Shown here: piece by piece, positions 20,642 to 32,387 of the stretch
How the letters are laid out: each line of letters starts with the position of its first letter
Position numbering within the stretch: position 1 is the stretch's first letter
Assembly (NCBI GenBank): GCA_033032865.1
Contig: JAWHQI010000277.1
Coordinates: forward strand, 590,501 to 654,500
DNA from: Dactylorhiza incarnata
Lineage: Eukaryota; Streptophyta; Magnoliopsida; Asparagales; Orchidaceae
Direction: 5' to 3'
Length of the DNA: 64,000 nt
The notes under the pieces: generated by a model
The model's input: only the letters and a program-made list of their open reading frames with translations
Databases searched by the model: none
Told to the model about the DNA's origin: nothing
Made by a program: the position numbers and the translations under genes

Positions 20642-23525
20642 ATTCCCACGGGATTGAAAGGACTCGTCTCCGTTGAGGAATGCTAAAGCATTGCAATAGA
20701 AAGATCAGGATAAAGACATCGATGCTCAAATGCACTAATCCATGAGCTGTTAGAGATACTCCTGACTTCCAAGATACGAGGTACGTTGATACTTGCTAGT
20801 GCGCGTATGAAATTCACGAACATCCAATACCTGATCAATCTCCTAAGTCGGTTGTGGAGTGTTCGTGGATAAGAAAGAGGGTGGAATAGGAGAAGCAATT
20901 AGAGGCTCATCAAAGAAAGGCACAAGATCCGCAATGTTAAAAATAAGAGAGGTACCAAATTCAGTTGGTAAATCTAAGAGATATGCATTTGAATTAAGTC
21001 ATTTTTCACATGGAAAAGACCAAACCGCCGTTGTCGCAGTTTGTGATAAGTGGCCGCAGGAAACCTTTCTTTCGTGAAAACTGCAAGAACCCAATCTCAT
21101 TCTGAGAAATGTAACTCTCAGCAAAGTTCATCAACCATAACTTTATTTTTTTCCAGAAGATGCTCACAAATTATTTGTAATAAATTTATGCAATATTTTT
21201 AAGTGATCAATGTAAGATAGAGCATTGAAAGAGGTCCTTTTAAAAGAAGGAAGAGAATGACAATCAAGTAAGAGAGGAATCAAGTAGCCATAAACGACTT
21301 CGAAAGGAGATTTGGTGGTGGAGCAATTCTTGGAGCTATTATATGCGAATTCTACTTGCGGAATGACCAAATTCCATTGCTTTAGGTGTTTTCTTGTTAA
21401 ACATCTAAGCAAATCACCTAAGTTTTGATTTAATACCTCTGTTTGCCCATCCGTCTTGGGATGATAGACACTACTAAACTCTAGTTTGGTTCCTAACTTA
21501 CCCTATAACGTTTTCCAAAAAATAACTCATAAAACGAGTGTCTCTATCAGAGGTAAAAGTGCGAGGGATCCCGTGTAAGTGTACAACCTCATGAAAGAAA
21601 AGATCAACGACGTTTGTGGCATCCAATGTTTTCTCTCATGGTATAAAATGTGTCATTTTTGAATATCTATCAAGCACGACGAAAATCGAATCTACCCTCC
21701 TTTTTGTACGTGGTAAACATACAACAAAATCCATGGATACTTCTTCCCATGGTCCGCCGGGGATGGACAAGGGAGTGTACAACCGAGTGTTTTGAGCGTG
21801 ACCTTTAAAGAGGAGGCAAGTGAGGTAAGTCTTATTTAAGTTGGCGACATTCTCCTTCATTTTGGGCCAATAGAATCAGGTGCTAATGAGGTTTAAAAGT
21901 TTGGTGTGTCCAACATGACCTCATAAACCTGAGTAGTGAAGCTCACTCAGTAAAATGTTTCGAAGTGGTCCTTCGCAAATACAGAGGCGGGTACCCCTAA
22001 ATAAAAACCTTCGCTCAAAATATATTTCGTAGTGGAACTGACACGCGGCCCAAATCTCCTCGAAGTAGGGGTCGGAAGGGTAGAGTTCGTTCTGGGATTT
22101 TAAATCGAGGATATGAGGATGTAGCGGGACCAAGACATGTGCTCGTTGACTAAGTGCGTCTGCTACCTTATTTAAGTCTCTAGGTTTGTATTTTAGATGA
22201 AAAATAAATTCCTCAAGGATTGCGACCCATTTGACATGTCTACATACTTCTTTTTGTGAGTTCAAATGCCTAAATGCATCGTGATCAATATTTAGTACGA
22301 ACTTACGTTGAATCAAATAGTGTCTCCAGTGACGGAGGGCCTGAACGATGACATAAAACTCAAGATCATATGTGGAATACAGAGTTTTGCCCTCATTCAA
22401 TTTCTCACTAAAAAAGGCGATAAGGCGGCCTTCTTGACTAAATACAGCTCCTATACCAATAATCGAGGCGTCACACAGTCTACCTCAAATTTTTTCTCAA
22501 AATCGGGAAGCGCTAGTACGGAAGCACTTGTCAGTTTGTCTTTCACAAGAGTGAAAGCTCGTTCGACTTCTTCAGTCCAGATAAAATGACCCTTCCCAAG
22601 ACATCCGTCACAGGAGCGATAAGGGAACTATATTTGCTAATGAATCTACGATAAAAGGATCCTAAACTGGGAAATCCACGGGCCTCGGTGATGGTCTTGG
22701 GACTAGGCCACGATCTAATTGCATGAACCTTTTCAGGATCAACTTTGATACCTTTAGACGAAAGGATGTACTATAGAAGGCCAAGGTTAGGAAGTTGTAT
22801 TTTTTAAGGTTTACTTAAAGCTTGTTTTCTAAAAGAATTTGGAGAACCTTTCGTAGGTGATTTAAATGTTGATCGGGGTCAGCATATCATCGAAGTAAAC
22901 GATTACACAAACTCCTATAAAAAAAGCGAAGGATTTGGTGCATTAGTCGCATAAAAGTACTTGGGGCATTGGAGAGGCCAAAAAGCATCACAAGTCTCGT
23001 AAAACCCGTTTTTTATTCATCTCCAGGTCGGTTCCAGATCTGATGGTATCCGCTCTTAAGGTTTATCTTAGAGAAAATTTGGGATCCGCTGAACATATCT
23101 AGCATATCGTCCAATCGGAGAATTGTGAAACGATATTTAATAATAATTTAATTAATGCTCGACTGTCTACACACATGTTCCTTGTCCTATCTTTCTTGGG
23201 AACGAGTAATGCTGGAACACGCAAATACTCATACTCTCCCTAATATGTCATTTCTTAATTAAATTTGAAACTGTTGGTGGAGCTCCTCATGTTCCTTAGG
23301 GCTCATACGATAATGTGGTAAGTGACGGAGGCTAACACCGGGCATACGGTCAATACAATGTTGTATATCACACATGGGTGGAAGGTGATCCGGTGCTCAT
23401 TATGCATAATACTCGAGAACTCAGAGACAATGAGACAAACTCCACTCGGAATTTCGGCAGACTCTAAGCTGGATTCTAAGACGGCTAAGATATTGACGAC
23501 TTCAGTCTCCATCATTTCTTCCTAG
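20642..23525 (-). pseudogene. pol of the 18.5-26.3 kb gypsy element (RT, RNase H, integrase, chromodomain)
   Basis: From right to left. RT remnants lie at 23300-22600, including VxVxVxHA-type decay around the YxDD box near 22890. RNase H: NEGKTLYSTYDLEFYVIVQALRHWRHYL, LNIDHDAFRHLNSQKE and LNKVADALSQRA (22400-22150). Integrase: GGPWEEVSMDFVVCLPR and VLDRYSKMTHFIP (about 21760-21640), then WNLVIPQVEFAYNSS and SPFEVVYGY (21380-21270). Tail: VLDVREFHTR, then SNSSWISAFE near 20840-20700, matching the chromodomain end 'FLVxWKGxxxxSWIS'. Stops and frameshifts throughout. The RNase H text is closest to Reina/CRM-like chromoviruses. Confidence 0.85.
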
Positions 23526-23869
23526 AATTGGGTCCTAGAAAGTAACATAAGAGCTGATGGGAATGAAATCACAGTGATAGGAGAAGTTGTAGTACTATTT
23601 GGCGAGGAACACTAAGGATTTGAGTAGAAGACCATTCTTTTGTGGTATAAGAACGACCTTACGCTCACTTCTTTCAAAGGTATATGAATTCCTCGCACCG
23701 TCATGAAGTACACGTCTATCAAATTGCCACGACAGCCTTAAAAGAATGTGACGTACCTCTATAGTGGCGACATGACACCGAACAAAATCTTGGTAGGTTC
23801 CTCTATCGAAAACTTGACAGATATTGATAAGTAACATGTATGAACATAGAGCTAGTGACTCAAGAAAAA

Positions 23870-24725
23870 CTATATGGCTTTCCCAGAGGTTGACCTAATG
23901 GACAGTTCAACATGGGGGGTTTAGGTGTAACAACCTGAGATATTACGTTAGGTAGCCTATCTGAAGTCCTAGGGCCAGAAGCTTTCTTTTATAATGATGA
24001 CTCGACATGCCGGACCCCACTGGATATCTCTCTTATGTTTCTAAAATCATGAAGTTCTAACTGTTCTCGAATGGCATATCAGAGTCCATTTAGGTAGCGA
24101 GTCACAATCATATTGTCTTCCTCCCGTATGTCGAAACTCGTTTGCGTAATCATCTACCGAGAGTTTATCCTGACGAAGGTTATGAAATTTGCGATAAATT
24201 TTTTGAAGATAAACCGGGTGTACACATTATTTTCGTAGTTGGGTTTTAAATTCTATCCAGGTGGTGATAGGAGCTAGAAAACGTGTGTGCTCTAATTAGA
24301 CTCACTAGATTAGTGTTGGTCCCTTAAGCCTAAGAGTGGCATACTCTATCTGTCGATTCACTGACATTTGTTTCCATGCCGTGAACCATTCCATACGTTC
24401 ACTCCAATCTAAGCATCTCTCAGTTTTTACTCGTTCCTCAAAATCTCCAACGTCTAACTTAACTCCATCATCCCATGGTGATTGATTTCGAAGCTCAGGA
24501 TGCTAGGGAACGAGCACTTCTTCCCTAGGGTTTGGTGTAGGTGCTTGATTCCCGCCTAAATGAATAATTGCCTCAATATTATCAACGGTGGTCCTTAACT
24601 CGTACATCACTTGTCGGACATTACCCATATTTGTGGTGAGTGTTTCATCCAATTGCATGAGGTTCCCTATACATTGGTGTAAGTCATTGTCGCTCGTTTC
24701 TAAGCGTTCTACTCAATTCTCCATT
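23870..24725 (-). pseudogene. gag of the 18.5-26.3 kb gypsy element
   Basis: It starts ATG at 24725 (MEN, then a stop), then VERLETSDNDLHQCI, MQLDETLTTNMGNVRQVMYEL and, after a stop, KLDVGDFEE, ERCLDWSERMERFTAWKQM and EYATLRLKG. The last block resembles the gypsy gag capsid pattern 'WLxxMExFFxxKxVxxxxKVxxxxxxLKGxA'. Several stops. Bases 24726-24928 are the leader; 23526-23870 holds decayed gag-protease sequence. Confidence 0.65.
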
Positions 24726-24912
24726 TTTTTAATATAGAAAAATTGTTTATAATATTTTATTGAGAACGATTTTTTTTAAAGTTCTCATTTTCTTAATAAA
24801 AGTTCTCATTTTCTTAATTAGAGATTTTGTTGAAAATAAAAAAAAGAGAAAAAATTGAAGCAATTTTTTAATATAATGGATCGTTTGATGCATGATAGGA
24901 GTGAATCAAACT

Positions 24913-24925
24913 GCGTCTGATACTA
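24913..24925 (-). other. primer binding site, initiator-Met tRNA type
   Basis: On the - strand TAGTATCAGACGC, a mutated TGGTATCAGAGC, three bases inside the 5' LTR end. It fits the expected position and fixes the element's orientation. Confidence 0.6.
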
Positions 24926-24928
24926 AAC

Positions 24929-26308
24929 TAATGTAGGTTAAATTTCGTTTTGGTCGGTTTTTTGAAAAGAATAATTCGTGTTAAATTAGGTAACACGATT
25001 TGGTAAATTGGCCCGCGCTATGATCCCGAGAGAGTGCTCTCCCCAGTATTAAATGTAGAACCTAATCGTTTTACACAAACATTTAGGGAGAGGTTAAGCG
25101 GGCTGGCACGTCGCAAGTGTTTCACACATGAATGAATGCAAGTCAAATACTGAACTTGAGAACTTGCGACAACGGAAGAGGAAGAGTGTACATGAATGTA
25201 ATCACTTAAGAATAAACATAAAATTATTCTAACAAAGAGGGAGCCGAAATTATACCTGCAGAGATTTCCCGGGTTTGAACAGAGCCGACTGTGGGTTGGA
25301 TTTTGGGTTTAACGGAGACCAGAGGGATTATGGATCCGGTGGACTGGGAGATGAAAACGACGAGTCTGGTTGCTCGGTTGGTGATTCGAATAAGGATTGG
25401 AGGCTCGATGGCCCGAAGTAGTAGCTGGGCGGGCTCGTGGAAGAGGATACGGTCTTTGGATGACTTCAGGTGAAGAGGATGGGTTAACAATGAAATTACG
25501 AGGGAGGGACCCGATTGACAGGATCAGAGAGTAGTAATGTCGTTGTGAACATCAGACAAAGCGCCGATGTCGATGGAGAAGGTCCGGATGTGATCGCCGG
25601 AGATTGACCGGTTCTCAGGTGGAATCGACGGAGACGGACGAGGTTTAAGTAGCAGGCGGAAGGCGACGTGCGTCGGGTTGAGGAATCACTAGAGTAAACT
25701 CTGTTTCTCGATATTTCTCCAGGCTACCTTCAACAGGAGGGGGAAGCTGATTTTTTAATAGGTAGATTAAAAATCGGCGGCAGTCAGAGTTAAGGCAAGG
25801 TAACTGTCATATTTAAGGTAATTAAAAAAGTGTGTGTGTGGGGGGGGGGGGGGGGGGGAGGGGAGAGTGCTGGTTATAGCAGGTAGAAGAATCAAATCTG
25901 AAATGCATTTAATCGGAAATCAAAGAGGCACATGTGGTTCTTAGGCTCCTCCCAAAAGCAATTAATTTCAAAGTAGAGTTTTATTTTGAAATTTTATTTT
26001 TTGGTCTAAATTTTGTTTAATTTATCATTAATATTATTTACCTGCATACCACTCTATTCAGCGTTGACGAACTTATTTATTTAAGGTCCTATTGTCTGTT
26101 CAAGCCAATAAGCCAAAATTAAAATTAACATACAACGATAAATGACAAACATACGATGACATGCATATACACAATATGACGATGACAATCATGCAATATG
26201 AAAACGAACACAATGACATGTAACACGAACAATTACAATTGCTATTGAAAAAGAAACATAAAGGAAGAAATCCAGACGATTTAAATGGATGCGTCCTCTG
26301 ATGCATCA
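24929..26308 (-). repeat. 5' LTR of the 18.5-26.3 kb gypsy element
   Basis: 1,380 bp from TAATGTAGG (first base pair decayed from TGATG) to GATGCATCA. It aligns with 18501-20641 minus the hAT insert. It holds a (TG)n plus G-run at 25830-25858 that is only a short G-rich stretch in the partner LTR. Confidence 0.85.
25830..25860. repeat. TG dinucleotide run followed by a run of about 19 G
   Basis: GTGTGTGTG passes into about 19 consecutive G, then AG. The partner LTR has only GGGGGAGGGGAG at the same place, so the expansion arose after insertion. It could form a G-quadruplex; run length is prone to assembly error. Confidence 0.8.
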
Positions 26309-26760
26309 CCATCATATTGAGCTCCACACTATTATGTAAATAATTTAAGCATATCATAAGGGTCACTTTTTTCTTTACCAAGAGGCCCAAGTATACTGAG
26401 AATAATCATCAGTAAATGACATAATAATTGAAGCTATTTACTAAATTAAAGGGAGAGGTCCAAATGTCAAAGTGAATTAAATCAAAACATCTAGCCCTTC
26501 TTGTCGAACTGGAAAAATATGTAGTTCTACAATGTTTATCAAACTCACAGGTTCTACACTTAATAATTTTATTACATTCAAGGAACTTGCTAGAAAAAAT
26601 AAACTTCAGCATCATTAGACCAATATGTCCAAACCTACTATTCCAAATGCATCAAATGATCATCATATAGAGCCCTCTTGCTTCAAATGGCCACTACCAA
26701 GACACCAATCATCCTCCCACTTACAAGATCCTGAGAGATAGAATGATAAGAAAAAAAAAT
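26309..26760 (-). pseudogene. outer Ty1/copia, integrase N-terminal piece and GAG-pre-integrase
   Basis: On the - strand: SISQDLVSGRMIGVL (family 'VxFQDLxTGRxIG'), CNKIIKCRTCEFDKHCRTTYFSSS (CxxCxxxKxHR zinc part), DLIHFDIWTS (family LVHSDVWGP, catalytic Asp kept in FDIW), NSFNYYVIY and KKKVTLMICLNYLHNSVE. It stops at 26308 where the gypsy element begins and resumes at 18500. Its upstream gag/protease part was not found to the right. Confidence 0.8.
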
Positions 26761-26769
26761 GATACAACA

Positions 26770-27570
26770 ATTAAGGCCCGTTCAGATCACTGGTTTTGTT
26801 TGGGAGGAATTGAAATTGGGTGTAAATAAATCGTTTCAATGCATTCAATTGGAAGGAATTGAAGATAATTGGAATTGGCTAAAACTGTGTGTTTCTATTT
26901 ATGCCTAACCCCAATTTTTATTCATTTTGCTTGGTTTTGGGAGATATTTGGAATCGTGACCAACACCCCCTTGAACCCTCTCCACTGTTCGTAGATCTCG
27001 CCGCTCGCCATTCTAACCGCCGATTAGCAGATATCTCTCTCCCGTTCTTTTTCTTCTTCCTTTTCTTCTTGTTCCTCTTCTTCCTTTTCTTCTTGTTCCT
27101 CTTCTTCCTCCACTCAGTTGACCGACTGTTAGGCCTTCCTCCTCTACTCAGTCGACTGACTGCTAGGTCTTCCTCTTCTACAATGTCGACTGACCGCCAG
27201 GTCTTCCTCCTCTACTCAGTCGATTGACTGCTAGGTCTTCTTCCTCCACCCAGTCAGTTCCTTCTCCCACTCCTTCCGGAATTTCTACTCCCCTCCTCCT
27301 TCTTGATCCGAAATTTCTACTACTCTTTCCTTTTCTTCTTCCTCGTCCTTCTCATCATCATCTTCTTCCTCTTGTTCATTTTCTTCTTCTTCATCTTGTC
27401 AAAGAATTTGTTTCAGCATACAATTCTGCTGAATGAATTCCATTTTTGTAACCGACAGCATAGTTGACTAATTCAAATTCCTGTTACTGGAAATCATTGT
27501 GCAACGAACAACATAATTCAAATTCCTATTCCTACTAGTTTTGAAATTCCAAACCTAGCTTAATGTTATT
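26770..27570. other. possible MITE with pyrimidine-rich tandem repeats
   Basis: It begins GGCCCGTTCAGATCACTGG after TTAA, and the right side ends near CCAAACCTAGC followed by TTAA; GGAATTG/CAATTCC-type words are repeated in both halves. This resembles plant MITEs that start GGCCCGTTTGG, but the terminal inverted repeats are poor. The centre has a 27-bp repeat (27046-27105, TTCTTCTTGTTCCTC) and a ~40-bp unit repeated about four times (27110-27245, CAGTCGACTGACTGCTAGG). The open frame there is low-complexity and not credible as a gene. Confidence 0.35.
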
Positions 27571-28189
27571 TAGTGCTTATATTAAGTGCGTCTTTGTCCC
27601 CCATGTTGGTTGTTTGGGCGGGGGGATCACCTGGGTGAGAGTGTGATGGATTTGTATCACCTATGGAGAAGACTTGTGGTCTGATTCGAGAGGATTCATT
27701 CTTCACCTATGGACACGGGTTTCAGACAAATCATTATTGAGGAATAGAAGTGTAGAGGGATAGTTCGGCTAGGGGTCTATTGCAGGTTAGTTGTCAGATA
27801 GTGGAACGATCATTGAACTGAGTTGGAGTTTTGGGGGTTAGGAGGGAAAATTAGAATACTGAAATGACTTCTAAATCTGAATATTTTCATTTGAATGAAG
27901 AGTTTATTTGGAAGCCCCCAATGTTTCATCAAAGATAAGGTTTATAAGTTCTAAAAGGAATACCTAGAATGTTCACTCTCTTGAGCCTTCACATGAGGGG
28001 AACCCGACCTTAAGTGGGCTATTTAAGGCTGTACCGATATTTACCTCGAATCAGTGGTGAACCCTAAAGCGGTTTCTCTTTATGCTCCCTCTTAAGTTGA
28101 ACATGAGAGCTAATCGTGTTCAATTTGCAAATATTAAGATGAAAAGAAGTTGCTGTTAATAAATTTTCTAGTTGATCTTTTAGCTGAAC

Positions 28190-29582
28190 GACATGAATAT
28201 ATACGGTTTCAAATCTCCTTAATTAAATCCCATCAATTTTAATATGCTTCTGTGATCATGTTGAACTACATTCTGATCAATTATGATGACTGCCTTATTA
28301 TTCCAGTACAACTTAGTTGGTGTTCTTGTTAAGAGCTTTTGATCCCTCATCAGAGTCTTCAACCACATTCCTTCACAAATACCTTTTTTCCCATTGAATG
28401 AGCAACAACATTCTATATTTTTATTCCGCAAGGTTACAAGATTGACACCTACAAAGGAGGATTACCTAATGGTTGATCATCGATTTGAGGCAGAACCTAC
28501 CTAATGTGCATTAATATATACCTCCAAGCCTAGCTTAGTGTGATCATTAGTTCCTTTTGAGGAGAACACGATTCCTTTCTCTAGGTAAGTTTTTAAATAT
28601 CTAAGTACCCTATGAGCAACTTCTTCATGCCTAATTTTGAGTGCATGCATGAACTGATTAAGTATCCCAACAATGTAGGCGATGTTCAGTTTTATAGAGA
28701 AAGATAAATTATATTTTCTATGAGACGATGATGAGTAGCGACTTTTTTACAGGCTCTCCATGTTCTCTACCTAGGTAGTGATTTATTTTTATTGGAGATT
28801 CAGTGGGTTTACATCCCAGCATCCACGCTTCTTCTGACAAATCCAGATCCTACTGTCTATGGGATATGAAGATTCCATGGTTAACCCTGACTATCTCGAT
28901 GCCAAGAAAAAAAATCTCAATGGGCCAAGTTATGCTTTCAGAATGTTTATCCCATCCACGTCATTTCTTGTGATAACCATACCATCAACATAGATAACCA
29001 AAACTGTTAACTAACCTTCTCTATGCTTGATGAATAGAGTTTGATCAACCTTACTCTTAAAGTATCCTGCAGACTACATTGCACTACTGAAGTGTCCAAA
29101 CAAAGCTCTTGTTGACTATTTAAGTTCATAGAGGGACTTCTTCAGTTTACAAACCTTATGTTCCGAATATTTTGTAACGAATCCAGGTGGTGGATTCATG
29201 AAAAACTTATTCTTCTAAATTTCTATGGAGGAAATCATTTTCACGTCAAGTTGATGCAATTCATACCTAGTATAGCCGCACAGGAAATAAGTAGCTGAAC
29301 AATCTTTATCTTTAATGTTGGTGCATAAGTCTCTGAGAAGTCAACTTTTTTTACTTGGGTGTATCTCTCGTCACCGCTCTAGCATTGCATTCAAGAGGAC
29401 AATGCATTGGATGGATGCCCTAACCGACGATGCCAAAAAATGAGATTAACTGAGCTGTTGGAAGTCAGACCACATGTGGAAGCACAATCAAAACACAAGC
29501 CCTTTTGCATCGTACCAGAGCCATGGATTCTCTTCGTACTCTGATATGAAAAAAGAACGTGAAAGGGGTGAAGAATAGCCAT
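28190..29582 (-). pseudogene. copia GAG-pre-integrase, RT and RNase H remnants
   Basis: 29391-29582 reads SSVNLIFWHRRLGHPSNALS (family LWHxRLGHPS). RT follows with TYAPTLKIKIVQLLIS (family TFAPVAKxxTVRxLIS) and decayed later blocks. RNase H at 28431-28219 reads KGICEGMWLKTLM, TKLYWNNKAVIIIDQNVVQHDHRS (family: LYCDNKAAIxIAxNPVxHDRTKH, where D has become N). C-terminal IHVVQLKDQLENLLT matches 'VxTxEQLADxLTK'. Confidence 0.75.
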
Positions 29583-30720
29583 GCAATTTAAGCCATTAGT
29601 AATGTTGTTAATGAAAAGAAGGTTACCAGGGAAGGTAAGAACATGAAGAACACATGTCTAAGGGTTAAGATGCTTGTAGTACACCCTTTGCTTGATATAT
29701 CTATTTGGGATTCATCCCTAAGATTGACTTTATCTATCCCAGAAGGAGGTATATGAGGTAAAATTATGAGAGGAACCTGTCATGTGATCAGTAACTCCCG
29801 ATTCATTGACCCACTCAGTAAGTGTCTGGCTGGATGTTCGTGTGCTAGAGCAAGGTCTAGTGGAATGTGCAAAGTATGTGGTTGATTGTTCTTCGAGAGA
29901 GGTATTTTTCTACGTCGTCATCCGTTGTAAGAATTGATGCATAACCTGAAATTCCTTTGCTGATGGACCGTGTGTAGAAGGATCTGAAGAACGACCATTT
30001 TGAGATGTGGTATGAGTAAAATCGCCGCACGAGGAGAACCTATCATTGTCTAATAGTCGTTCACCTCTCTATGTCCTCAACTCCGTGTGGTATTCCCATG
30101 GGATTTTTGTATGCTGGGGGAACGACCCTTTGATTTGTAGGAGGCCTGCCTAGTGTGTCGAGTTTTATGACAATAGTCACTGACGGGCTCAACAATGCTA
30201 TATGGGAGCGAGTGGACAAATGAGATACTAGAGTATCAATCGTAGAATGGGCTAAATGATCCCAAAGAATGCTCTAAGTGAGAGATTGATGCCGATAAAA
30301 TTCTTGTTGGACCAATTTGAAGGTCTCAATAAGGGAAGACATAAGTTGTTGTCCTGGTATTTGAATTTGAATGTGATCATAATATGGATTCAACCATTGG
30401 AGCTAGACAAAGACACTATTCCTATCATCCCTTCCGCAAACCATGTTCATATCTCTGTACATCTCAGTTGAATGAGATCAAAGTAATCAAGCTCTCTATG
30501 CAGCTTCAACAAATGTGAATAATATTGTGCACTGAGAGCTGCCCTTCTACTGGACGAGCAACCAGAGAACAGAGTTGGTATACTTGTGTATTGTTTCGCT
30601 GTCTTGAATAGGCAGGTGACCTTAGCCTAAGTTCAGATGGCGGCTGCAATATCAAGAAGAATGTAGTTCTAGTAGATAGACTTGTACATGAAGTTTAGTT
30701 GTCATGACGCCACCATTGAT

Positions 30721-30918
30721 TCATTCGTACCTGCTGCGCGTTGGATCATTCCGTGGTGTTTCTACAATTGTCTCGTCGATATGTCCAAGATGGTGACTTT
30801 GTCGATGAGCAAGATGGATAGATCGGGACCAAGCAATATAGTTTGACCCATTTAGTAGCATGGTAGTAATATTACGGGTTGGAATGTTGTTCCAATCGAG
30901 TGGTATACTGGTATTCAA
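30721..30918 (-). pseudogene. copia gag N-terminus
   Basis: MNTSIPLDWNN, then TTMLLNGSNYIAWSRSIHLAHRQ and LGHIDETI match the copia gag opening 'LNGxNYxxWSRSVxxALxxxxKxGFIxGT'. The rest of gag and the knuckle (29600-30720) are too decayed to read. Bases 31001-31380 hold leader-like sequence with an AAAATGGCAGG duplication at about 31008 and 31021. Confidence 0.7.
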
Positions 30919-31710
30919 GTGAGGTTCCCCTCTAGTGGAGGTTTCAGACGTGGAGCCTGAAGTTTCCGACTTTAATCACTGTGGTAGATCGACATGAGTC
31001 AGTATAAAATGGCAGGTATAAAATGGCAGGAAGTAGTAGAAAAGAGACAGGATTGATCGTCGATCGCTGGTGTCGACTTCAATTGGAATCATCATTCGTC
31101 GAATGGGTTGTCAATTTTTGGAGGTACTGGACGAGTCATGAGCATAATGCAGCGTTAGAAGTATCATCGATCATTGTATCGGTTTCGACAGGAATCGATA
31201 ATTGCCGAATAGGTCGTTAATCGCTGGAGGTGTTGGACGAACTGTGAACAGGAAGTGTCGTTGACTGCTGGACCCCTTGTTGATTGCTGAACGAGAATGA
31301 AATGTGCCAATTCCCTGGCAATGTGTTGATCACACGTAACCGAAACTTGATTCAGACGACGATCAAGATGCCAGGTCACACACGCACACGTGTAAAATGA
31401 TGATTACTTTGTTTAAGCATTATAATTCTATATAATTTTGTTATGCTTGTAAGACCCAAAGCTGTTTTTTTATCTTTCCTGCTGGGTAGTGGACCTAGTT
31501 GTGATTTGGAGTCCTTGGTATGGTTCCATCTATTTATCTGGAATTGTGTTGCTTGTGTTGAAAGTTAATTGTCTATCAATCATCTCTTGAAATATATTTT
31601 TGTAGTGCAAGTTATTTGTCTTGTAAGTTCAGATCCGGAAAATGCATTACATATGATTAATGTGCATGATTGAAAAATCAAATTATTACAAGAGGATCAT
31701 GCATCTCTAA

Positions 31711-31866
<156 letters not shown>

Positions 31867-31921
31867 TAACAGGTTTAGTCACTTATCTGATAGTTGATAT
31901 AATAATCTGTATATTTTCCAG

Positions 31922-31978
31922 GGATTTTACCGTAACCATATGGTGGAAGTGATACGTTTTTTTGAAACACATCACAAG
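31922..31978 (+). CDS. PTEN-like phosphatase, internal exon (19 codons)
   Basis: 57 bp encoding GFYRNHMVEVIRFFETHHK, continuous with the preceding exon after splicing (phase 0). Plant PTEN has GFYRNHMEEVI(K/R)FFExHHK at this point, so the Val after Met is the one odd residue. The acceptor is TTTTCCAG and the donor is AAG|GTATCGG. The donor starts a 26.5 kb intron. Confidence 0.93.
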
Positions 31979-32387
31979 GTATCGGATATTATCTTTACCC
32001 ATGTTGAAAAAAGTACCCTATGTTCTTTTCTACTACAAATGCCATCCTGCATTAATGTTGGTCGTGACAATTTGGGAGGTCATACAATGTAATGGTTTTT
32101 CAAATGTACCAAATTTCTGGTGTAGTTGAAGCTGCAGTTTGTATATAACCAATAATTTACCGAATTTACACATAATGGAGGTTGATTAGACTGAATTGAT
32201 AGAATTCATTAGCACATCATTCATTATTTCTATGGGTAATGAAATTATTTGTATTTTATGCAATTCTTTGCACATAACTTCTAGTTTTTTTGGCTACATA
32301 ATGAGAGTCACGCAAAGCTTGTGAACTCATGCATAAGCACACCGATCCGGATCAGCACTCACAAAAATACTAATCTCAAAAGGGAGG

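Larger units (their letters stand above)
18501..26308 (-). mobile_element. Ty3/gypsy chromovirus-like element with both LTRs, decayed
   Basis: LTRs 18501-20641 (with a hAT insertion) and 24929-26308 share sequence throughout; ends are TGATG...CATCA. The flanks are ACATC (18496-18500) and CCATC (26309-26313), a TSD with one mismatch. It sits in the outer copia integrase, which rejoins when the element is removed. The - strand carries PBS, gag, RT, RNase H, integrase and a chromodomain-type tail. Frameshifts and stops are frequent. LTR divergence by eye is clearly higher than in the Tekay-type element, so this insertion is older. Confidence 0.88.
27600..31000 (-). mobile_element. decayed Ty1/copia element
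   Basis: The - strand order is gag (30918-30721), GAG-pre-integrase (29582-29391), RT (about 29330-28450), RNase H (28440-28190), then a purine-rich AAGAGGGAG at about 28090 where a 3' LTR would begin. Sequence from about 27600 to 28090 would be that LTR, though I cannot pair it with a 5' copy. The integrase core region (about 29390-29300) seems deleted. Every domain has several stops or frameshifts, so this is an old copy. Confidence 0.7.

Noticed and set aside
20642..23525. Endogenous pararetrovirus
   Set aside because: Integrase (MDFV...DRYSK), chromodomain-type tail, LTRs and a TSD are present, all features of Ty3/gypsy; no movement-protein or coat-protein text was seen.
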